From assembly GCA_036272735.1 (NCBI GenBank), contig DATAYF010000228.1, positions 1 to 11,434 of the forward strand: a stretch of DNA of 11,434 bases, in the 5' to 3' direction. Source of the DNA: DATAYF01 sp036272735 (GTDB lineage: Bacteria; Chloroflexota; Ktedonobacteria; Ktedonobacterales; Ktedonobacteraceae). Made by a program: the position numbers and the translations under genes. The notes under the pieces were generated by a model. The model worked only from the letters and a program-made list of their open reading frames with translations, did not search any database and had not been told where the DNA came from. Below, in pieces: positions 6,913-11,434 of the stretch; position 1 is the first letter of the stretch; each line of letters starts with the position of its first letter.

Positions 6913-6972
6913 AAAACATATAAACAAGTATTAATGGTTTAGCTAAACCATTAATACTTGTTTATATGTTTT
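6913..6972. repeat. 60-bp perfect loopless palindrome 2
   Basis: The arms are 30 bp each, exact and without spacer (centre between 6942 and 6943, core TGGTTTAGCTAAACCA). The right arm runs into five T and the left arm starts with four A, so it could act as a two-way intrinsic terminator. It shares 19 of the 27 innermost arm positions with palindrome 1, whose centre is 83 bp away. Confidence 0.9.
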
Positions 6973-7170
6973 TCTCGTAAAAAACACGTGCATTGCTTGT
7001 GACGCCACAACAATTCTGCGAAATTATGTCAGCGGTAATATTTCACAGTAATTTATCATATGTCATGGTATTTTATTTTTAGGAATGAACTACGTCTTAT
7101 TTATTGGATAGCAAAAAAGATTGAAACTAGAGACTATTGGGTAGGGTACCCAAAGCAAAGGAAGGGCACC

Positions 7171-7353
7171 ATGGCTCCATTCATGCTGATGATACTACTC
7201 AGCAGTGCTTTAATTATTGGCGGAATGATTTTGCACATGCGTATTCGTTCGCACGCACGCCGCCGCCTCGTAAAAAGAGCGCCCCATTTACATGATGTCA
7301 TCTTCGCCAGGACGACAAAGGATGCAGAGGATGACTGGATGCTTTTAGCGTAA
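7171..7353 (+). CDS. Small single-pass membrane protein, unknown function
   Basis: The protein is 60 aa. ATG 7171 is preferred because AAAGGAAGGG (7158-7166) lies 4 nt upstream. An in-frame ATG at 7060 would give 97 aa but has no ribosome site and adds sequence lacking obvious features. Residues 3-20 (PFMLMILLSSALIIGGMI) form one hydrophobic helix. It is followed by a strongly basic stretch (MRIRSHARRRLVKR) consistent with a cytoplasmic C-terminus and N-out/C-in orientation, and it ends in an acidic tail (DAEDDWMLLA). I do not recognise a family. It stands alone between the palindromes and a hairpin shared with the convergent gene. Confidence 0.5.
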   Translation: MAPFMLMILLSSALIIGGMILHMRIRSHARRRLVKRAPHLHDVIFARTTKDAEDDWMLLA

Positions 7354-7359
7354 AGCCCC

Positions 7360-7372
7360 GCGCCTCCGGCGC
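7360..7372 (+). terminator. Short GC hairpin after the small membrane gene
   Basis: GCGCC (7360-7364) pairs with GGCGC (7368-7372) across a 3-nt loop, 6 nt behind the stop codon. It is followed by TTATAAAG rather than a true T-tract, so it is a weak candidate on its own. Confidence 0.35.
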
Positions 7373-7383
7373 TTATAAAGTAT

Positions 7384-7419
7384 GGGTGGGAATGCGGCCA
7401 TCGCCCTGCATTCCCACTC
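7384..7419. terminator. Hairpin shared by two convergent genes
   Basis: GTGGGAATGC (7386-7395) and GCATTCCCAC (7408-7417) are exact inverted copies with a 12-nt loop; two more outer positions can pair. It lies between the plus-strand gene ending at 7353 and the minus-strand stop at 7433. A five-T run follows on the plus strand at 7430-7434, 11 nt away. It probably serves as a bidirectional 3' boundary. Confidence 0.5.
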
Positions 7420-7432
7420 ACATTAGTGATTT

Positions 7433-8014
7433 TTAGTATTGAGAAGAGGGCATGTGATTGTACACGCCTAGCCAGTTGGTAGCAATTTCGTTTTGTGCAT
7501 CCTTCAACGAGATGGCCCCGCTACACATCTGGTCGTGCAGGTAATTTTCAACCGAATCTTTCTGATGAAAGCCTGGCTTGGGATAGGCCGCTTCGGGCCA
7601 GAGATTGGAAATGTCGTTGGAGCCACCCAGTTCCAGGCTGATTAAGTGATCAACCTCGTATTGTCCAGATGAATGATGGAAAATGCCGTATTCAGCATAC
7701 ACCTGTTGCTTTTCGCTATAGGGCACGTTGCGCACAGAACTGGAATAGCCTGATGTGCAAATTTGCGCTTTCGTCGCGTTGGGGAAGATCGCGCCAGGCG
7801 TGCAGGTTTTATCTTGCAAACCTCCACTAGCCTGGCACCCCGACGTTTTCGTGCGTGTGCCCAACTTCGTAGAAGTAGAAACTGCACCATTTGTACCACT
7901 TTGCGAGGAAGAGCTATCCCCAGAAGGGGAATAGGAAATACTCACGGAACCGCACGAGATGAGCGATAACAATAAAACGGCCATGATGCCTACTATCGAA
8001 AGTGATTTGAACAT
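7433..8014 (-). CDS. Secreted lipoprotein with HNH-type nuclease domain
   Basis: The protein has 193 aa, with start ATG at 8014-8012 and AAGGAGG 10 nt upstream. A signal peptide with lipobox LLSLISC places the lipidated cysteine at residue 21. A low-complexity Ser/Thr/Gly linker follows (about 24-60). The C-terminal domain carries an HNH-like pattern: YEVDHLISLELGG (119-131, Asp122-His123), Asn137 in SNLWPE and His150-x-Lys152 in PGFHQKD. Cysteines at 60, 71, 86 and 164 could form disulfides, fitting an extracytoplasmic site. HNH proteins of this length are usually metal-dependent DNA or RNA nucleases; a role in nutrient nucleic-acid use or competition is inference. It is the last gene of a minus-strand series, 45 bp after the DUF1963 gene. 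Confidence 0.7.
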   Translation of the reverse strand: MFKSLSIVGIMAVLLLSLISCGSVSISYSPSGDSSSSQSGTNGAVSTSTKLGTRTKTSGCQASGGLQDKTCTPGAIFPNATKAQICTSGYSSSVRNVPYSEKQQVYAEYGIFHHSSGQYEVDHLISLELGGSNDISNLWPEAAYPKPGFHQKDSVENYLHDQMCSGAISLKDAQNEIATNWLGVYNHMPSSQY

Positions 8015-8059
8015 CCTATCACGTCCTCCTTGTCATTATTGCCCTTAGCTTACTGCCCT

Positions 8060-8920
8060 TTACTCGGATTGCAACACCAACCAGCTCTGCTCAAAACGGC
8101 GGTCTTTCAGATCAGCCTGCTTGAGCCAGTAGTAGAGCATGCCACTACTCGCCCAGCGCATACCAATGTGCTCGTCAGTGTCAATTTGCAACAAAAGCTG
8201 CCAATCCTGTGCGCCACGAGCCAGGGTCTGAGCGCGGGGGTCATCGTCAGCGGTGACACCGTTGGAGATAAGCTGGCATTGTTCACGCATGTCGTCCTGG
8301 ATGGTATCGGGGAAACCAAGCAGATGATGGCGTGACAGTGCACGATCAGCGGCATCCGGCACGGCGGCAAGCACTTGCTCGTAGCGATGCTGCTCCTCGT
8401 CGCTCCAATCGAACTGCGCAATTTCAAGCTGGGGCATTTGGGTAAGCGTCCATTCCACAGCAAATGTCGCAGCACAGGCGGCAAAGAGACTGTTCTTAGG
8501 CAAGGCTGTGGGGATCGATGCACGCCGCAACGATGCGGGATGGCCCCCACGAAAGAACACGGACCAGCCACCATGGTCGGCTGGATCATCGCCATAGGTC
8601 TCCTGCTTCGCATCGTAAAAAAACCAGAGCATCCCATTACGCGGAAGGAGATGCGCGACATCGTAGTCACATGCGTCATCGAGACGGATTTGGGCAATGA
8701 ACGATTGTGGTAGCCCATGCCACGTAGGCCAGGCAATGTCGGGAGGCAGATCCGGCGCGCCTCCAAATTTGGAAGTGCCCACAGCTATGCTCGCTTCGTC
8801 CAGCACGTGTGGATAGAGGCGGATCGCGGGCTGCGATATTGCCGCGATATCTTTGAGCACGCGCGCAAGTCCCGCCTGCTTCAATGCCTCCTGTATGTCT
8901 GCTATGTTTGCTTTATCCAT
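8060..8920 (-). CDS. DUF1963 (YwqG-like) protein
   Basis: From ATG 8920-8918 the protein has 286 aa. An upstream TTG at 9004 would add 28 residues (LFSYPLPMLLTYTT) without family character or ribosome site, so the shorter form is preferred, though its own ribosome site is weak. The family pattern is clear: SKFGGAPDLPPDIAWPTW (early), FIAQIRLDDA, GMLWFFYD, GGWSVFFRGG, then HLLGFPDTIQDDMREQC and WQLLLQIDTDEHIGMRWASSGMLYYWL. DUF1963 proteins are widespread cytoplasmic proteins of unknown biochemical role and about 260-290 residues long, so this one is full length. The gene precedes the HNH lipoprotein in the same direction and follows the hotdog-fold gene by 123 bp. I see nothing to tie their functions together. 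Confidence 0.85.
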   Translation of the reverse strand: MDKANIADIQEALKQAGLARVLKDIAAISQPAIRLYPHVLDEASIAVGTSKFGGAPDLPPDIAWPTWHGLPQSFIAQIRLDDACDYDVAHLLPRNGMLWFFYDAKQETYGDDPADHGGWSVFFRGGHPASLRRASIPTALPKNSLFAACAATFAVEWTLTQMPQLEIAQFDWSDEEQHRYEQVLAAVPDAADRALSRHHLLGFPDTIQDDMREQCQLISNGVTADDDPRAQTLARGAQDWQLLLQIDTDEHIGMRWASSGMLYYWLKQADLKDRRFEQSWLVLQSE

Positions 8921-9043
8921 ACTGATGCCGCATCTCTCAATATAAGCATAATCTATACATGTAGTATACGTGAGCAACATAGGAAGGGGATACGAAAAGA
9001 GCAAAAAGCTATAAATTGCACTATATATGCATTGTCAACTCGA

Positions 9044-9454
9044 CTACAGATTGCGGCCTTTCCGCTGCATCTCAGCTTTGACGACCGTCGTTCCCACGGC
9101 ACGACCGACCAACTGTGGTTGCGAAAGCACATCAGCAGCGGAGGCGCTGATGTCGCGCCGGGCGGTAATCACCTTCCACGCCTCGAATTCGATACGACGT
9201 GAGCTACGGCCAATGTTGGTGATACGCCCACGTACCTCCACAAAATCACCGGCGTAGAGCGGCGCGAGAAATTCGATGCGCTCATAGCCCGCCAACAAGC
9301 CTTCATCGCCATCGCACAGAATAGCCAGTTCGGTCGCGATATCACCAAACAGCGCCAGCAAATGCGCCCCATTGACCAACTGCCCACCGTAATGAGCATC
9401 ACTAGCGCTCAAGCGCATACGCAATTTAGAAGTATACTCAAGGGTATTTGACAT
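9044..9454 (-). CDS. kal: Hotdog-fold protein, probable 3-aminobutyryl-CoA (or beta-alanyl-CoA) ammonia-lyase
   Basis: The protein has 136 aa, with ATG at 9454-9452 and AAAGGTAGG upstream. It matches from memory the 3-aminobutyryl-CoA ammonia-lyase pattern: DAHYGGQLVNGA (19-30), LFGDIATELAI (35-45), CDGDEGLLAGYERIEFLAPLYAGDFVEVRG (47-76), then SSRRIEFEAWKVI (84-96) and DISASAADVL (101-110). The enzyme removes ammonia from 3-aminobutyryl-CoA to give crotonyl-CoA in lysine fermentation; close relatives act on beta-alanyl-CoA. The length is that of a single hotdog domain, expected to work as an oligomer. None of the other lysine-fermentation genes (lysine aminomutase, kdd, kce) is in the window, so the physiological substrate may differ. 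A perfect 18-bp palindrome lies about 90 bp upstream and suggests TetR-type control. Confidence 0.7.
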   Translation of the reverse strand: MSNTLEYTSKLRMRLSASDAHYGGQLVNGAHLLALFGDIATELAILCDGDEGLLAGYERIEFLAPLYAGDFVEVRGRITNIGRSSRRIEFEAWKVITARRDISASAADVLSQPQLVGRAVGTTVVKAEMQRKGRNL

Positions 9455-9544
9455 AACTCACAGCCTACCTTTCGTGGTTCGTCCTACACGATACTAACAC
9501 CTACTATACACCACGCTTGCTCACCCACGTCCATGATAGCCAGG

Positions 9545-9562
9545 CTAACAAACGTTTGTTAG
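9545..9562. promoter_or_regulatory. Perfect 18-bp palindrome, TetR-type operator candidate
   Basis: CTAACAAACGTTTGTTAG is exactly self-complementary, with the AACAAACGTTTGTT form often bound by TetR-family repressors. It lies 5 bp downstream of a minus-strand -10 candidate (TATACT, 9573-9568) and 90 bp before the kal-like start, the expected place for a repressor site. No TetR gene is visible in the window. Confidence 0.6.
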
Positions 9563-9567
9563 GGCAT

Positions 9568-9594
9568 AGTATACAAAATTTGTGGAGAAAGCAA
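9568..9594 (-). promoter_or_regulatory. Weak promoter candidate for the kal-like gene
   Basis: On the minus strand TATACT (9573-9568, 5 of 6) is preceded by TTGCTT (9594-9589) with a short 15-nt spacer. The spacing is suboptimal and the -35 moderate. Its position directly before the 18-bp palindrome is the main support. Confidence 0.35.
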
Positions 9595-9611
9595 GTAAGA
9601 GAGCAGAGGCT

Positions 9612-10265
9612 CTACTCGATAATAGAGATAATGTTGGGCCGACCAACTGCCGGGCTGTTCGCAACGTCGCGAGCGCTGATAGCGATGGCAACGGTAACGG
9701 CAATGAGCCAGACTTGTTGGGCCATGAACGTGCTGTCAATAGTTTGCTGTAAGGGGGTAAAAGTACCGATGAAGCCGAGTATCAGTATGACGACTCCAAA
9801 AGCGATATCCAGGTAACCCAGAATACGACCAAAAATGTTTCTTCCAAGCATCGAAGTAAGGAAGACGATTCCAAGGCCAGCGTCAAAGACGGGAGCAGGG
9901 ATAATGCTATAAGCATGCTGTATGGAAAGGATGAGGTTGAGACTTTCATGGAGGCCTTGCAGATCGCCACTCACACCGTTAGCAATGGCGTCAAGATAGA
10001 AGGAAGACTCGACCAAACTGACGCCCATAATCAAAACGACTGCTGAAGCCACAATAACCCCTCTGAAACGTTTGATTGCATCGGTGATGTACAGGATGCC
10101 CAGGGTCAGAACAACTTGCAGGAATGAGCCAACAATTTGGAGCCAGGCACCAGCCTGGATCAAAGTCTCATGCTGTATCCCCCATGTTATAAGCTGGGAA
10201 TTCGTGATTCCTGGAGGTGGGCCTGGATTAATAGCAAACGAGGCAGATAACATGACAATACCCAA
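9612..10265 (-). CDS. Multi-pass membrane protein, possibly DUF4386-like, with damaged 5' end
   Basis: From TTG 10265 the frame gives 217 aa with several hydrophobic segments: roughly residues 38-60, 67-90, 113-136, 144-166 and 180-198, plus one starting before the TTG. In-frame sequence upstream (SRILIAIIGFLGIVML) completes the first helix, so the true start lies further out. There the frame meets TGA at 10301-10299, overlapping an ATG (10302-10300) in the neighbouring frame, with AAGGAGG at 10324-10318. Removing one A after that ATG would give a clean M-ASRILIAIIG start, so a one-base frameshift is likely. The topology recalls DUF4386, but I am not sure of the family. No function can be assigned. 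It may be a recent pseudogene or use the internal TTG or ATG. Confidence 0.6.
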   Translation of the reverse strand: MGIVMLSASFAINPGPPPGITNSQLITWGIQHETLIQAGAWLQIVGSFLQVVLTLGILYITDAIKRFRGVIVASAVVLIMGVSLVESSFYLDAIANGVSGDLQGLHESLNLILSIQHAYSIIPAPVFDAGLGIVFLTSMLGRNIFGRILGYLDIAFGVVILILGFIGTFTPLQQTIDSTFMAQQVWLIAVTVAIAISARDVANSPAVGRPNIISIIE

Positions 10266-10381
10266 AAAGCCGATAATGGCGATGAGGATTCGGGAAGCTC
10301 ATGCGGTTATGATTTTTCCTCCTTGAAGAACATGCATCTGACGGATCTTGTATGAGGCGGCCTCAAATATTCGCCTCGATA

Positions 10382-10549
10382 TCAGAGGTAGCCCATCGGC
10401 TCTTGTTCGAGAACGATGAGTTTATCCGACTCATGATCCCACATCAGATCGAAGCCTTGACTAGTTGTGAAAGAGGGTGAATCACCGACGTAATTATCGT
10501 AGCATGTGTGGTGAGCGTAGTAGTGCGAATTGGCGAGCGATGGTGCAGG
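10382..10549 (-). pseudogene. C-terminal coding remnant, unknown protein
   Basis: The minus-strand frame is open for 55 codons between TAG (10552-10550) and TGA (10384-10382). Its second half reads like real protein (GFDLMWDHESDKLIVLEQEP, then MGYL and stop), but no ATG, GTG or TTG is available near its start. It may be the tail of a gene lost when the neighbouring integrase element arrived. I do not recognise the family, and chance cannot be ruled out at this length. Confidence 0.3.
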
Positions 10550-10564
10550 CTATCAACCTGCACC
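10542..10564. repeat. 8-bp perfect hairpin near the integrase element edge
   Basis: GGTGCAGG (10542-10549) and CCTGCACC (10557-10564) are exact inverted copies with a 7-nt loop. It lies about 100 bp beyond the integrase stop and covers the open end of the coding remnant. It may be a terminator of the integrase transcript without a T-tract, or part of an attachment site. Confidence 0.4.
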
Positions 10565-10642
10565 CACCTTTCATTTCTTACTCTGGATAAACCCGCTCTA
10601 GCCGCTAATTCATCCCTGTCATTCCGTTTTAAAGGATGGTTA

Positions 10643-10661
10643 TGACAGTTTATTTGACAGT
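10643..10661. repeat. Short direct repeat behind the integrase gene
   Basis: TGACAGT occurs at 10643-10649 and 10655-10661, a 12-bp period, just past the integrase stop codon. Arm-type or core sites of tyrosine integrases often lie here, but seven bases twice is weak evidence. Confidence 0.25.
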
Positions 10662-10668
10662 ATATGGA

Positions 10669-11434
10669 CTATTCTGGCCGTTGAAACAGCGTATTCATAC
10701 GCTCAGCCGCGTCCCTCTGCATCGCAGGAAGTACATGCGAATAAATGTTTGCTGTTGTGTCGATATGACTATGCCCGAGTATCTCTTGCACGACTTTCAC
10801 ATCTACTCCTAGAAGTCGTAGAAGTGTTGAGGATGAGCGCCTCAAATCGTGGATATGCATACGAGGAATACCAGACGTATCCAGTAACTTATAAAATGCT
10901 TCTCTGGTAGGGCCATCGTGCAAAAAGCCTCCGGATCGATTACAAAAAACTAAGTTGAGATTCTTCCACGCAGGCCCAGCCTTTACACGAGCTTCGTTTT
11001 GACGCGCACGATGCGTATTCAAAATAGCATACAATGCAGGGACAAGCGGTACAATCCGTTCACTTGTTTTTGTCTTTGGATCATTTTCATAGAATCCCCC
11101 TTGCCTTCGGCTCAACGTACGGCGAATAGAAATGGTTGCTGTATCAAAGTGGATATCATCCCACCGTAAGGCTGCAAGCTCACCATGACGCATACCCGTA
11201 GTGAGTGCAAGCGCAATAAAGGCCTCTCGTCGATGTCCATGCGCAACGACTAAGAGGTTTTGTGCCTGCTCTAGTGTGAGAAACACTGCCTCTCTCTCTG
11301 CCTCAGGAGCCGGAAGCGAGATAGTATCCGCAGGATGGTATGGGATGTAACGCCCCTTCACCGCAGCTTTTAACCCACCATGCAGCACATCATTTATAGA
11401 ATGGATATAACTTGCAGACAGCTTTTCTTTCAAC
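10669..11434 (-). CDS. Tyrosine recombinase/phage-type integrase, 5' end outside the window
   Basis: At least 254 codons are visible, ending at TAG 10671-10669; the frame runs off the right edge, so the TTG at 11433 is not a real start. The visible part begins in the core-binding domain (SYIHSINDVLHGGLKAAVKG, then YIPYHPADTISLP, the linker typical of phage and ICE integrases). The catalytic set is complete: Arg82 (TTGMRHGEL), Lys122 (KTKTSERIVPL), His195 and Arg198 (IHDLRRS), His221 (LGHSHIDTT) and Tyr231 (NIYSHV), numbered from the window edge. It would integrate or excise a mobile element by strand exchange through the tyrosine. The type is clearly different from the recombinase at 2120-2965. 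The element it belongs to probably lies to the right. Confidence 0.9.
   Translation of the reverse strand, partial: LKEKLSASYIHSINDVLHGGLKAAVKGRYIPYHPADTISLPAPEAEREAVFLTLEQAQNLLVVAHGHRREAFIALALTTGMRHGELAALRWDDIHFDTATISIRRTLSRRQGGFYENDPKTKTSERIVPLVPALYAILNTHRARQNEARVKAGPAWKNLNLVFCNRSGGFLHDGPTREAFYKLLDTSGIPRMHIHDLRRSSSTLLRLLGVDVKVVQEILGHSHIDTTANIYSHVLPAMQRDAAERMNTLFQRPE

Noticed and set aside
6833..6972. CRISPR array or tRNA-like structures
   Set aside because: Only two palindromic units with no spacer/repeat regularity, no cas genes, and no cloverleaf. No CRISPR or tRNA gene was found elsewhere in the window.
7060..7170. 97-residue version of the small membrane protein
   Set aside because: No ribosome site at 7060, whereas 7171 has a good one; the added N-terminal part shows no features.
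10669..11434. A complete prophage or ICE inside the window bounded by the two recombinases
   Set aside because: The two recombinases belong to different types, one is truncated, the genes between are metabolic or unknown, and no matching att repeats were seen.

Overview
The window looks like an accessory region of a Chloroflexota genome, most likely of the Ktedonobacteria type. This is inferred from protein style, not from a marker gene: a TnpB-like transposase, a TPR/HTH regulator remnant and a HxLFRHTFAK-type tyrosine recombinase of kinds I associate with that class, all set in a patchwork of composition. There are no rRNA or tRNA genes. Low-GC stretches (about 1000-3390, 6830-7170) alternate with GC-rich ones (1-980, 3450-6820), as expected of assembled foreign segments.

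Layout. 1-783 (minus) is the N-terminal 261 codons of a TnpB/OrfB-type transposase gene running off the left edge; its upstream side carries several hairpins and ends at an abrupt GC drop near 980-1000. 1205-1630 (plus) encodes a small RDD-family membrane protein. At about 2100 a 5'-truncated TPR-protein remnant (minus) and a 5'-truncated tyrosine recombinase (plus) meet head to head, marking an old rearrangement. 3309-6820 (plus) is a three-gene sugar operon: Gfo/Idh/MocA oxidoreductase, TIM-barrel sugar isomerase/epimerase, second Gfo/Idh/MocA oxidoreductase. It has a good sigma70-type promoter, a direct repeat around the -35 and strong Shine-Dalgarno sites. A terminator-like hairpin sits between its first two genes. 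The operon is followed by two long, loopless, related perfect palindromes (6833-6886 and 6913-6972).

7171-7353 (plus) is a small membrane protein that converges with a minus-strand group: secreted HNH-type lipoprotein (7433-8014), DUF1963/YwqG-like protein (8060-8920), hotdog-fold 3-aminobutyryl-CoA ammonia-lyase-like protein (9044-9454) and a multi-TM membrane protein with a damaged 5' end (9612-10265). A perfect 18-bp TetR-style palindrome lies upstream of the lyase. A C-terminal coding remnant (10382-10549) and a second tyrosine recombinase running off the right edge (10669-11434) close the window.

Functionally, the sugar operon suggests dehydrogenation, rearrangement or hydrolysis, and reduction of a sugar or cyclitol through a keto intermediate. 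No transporter or regulator for it is visible. The strongest unexplained signal is the pair of palindromes: their arms have diverged at eight positions, yet both remain perfectly self-complementary.
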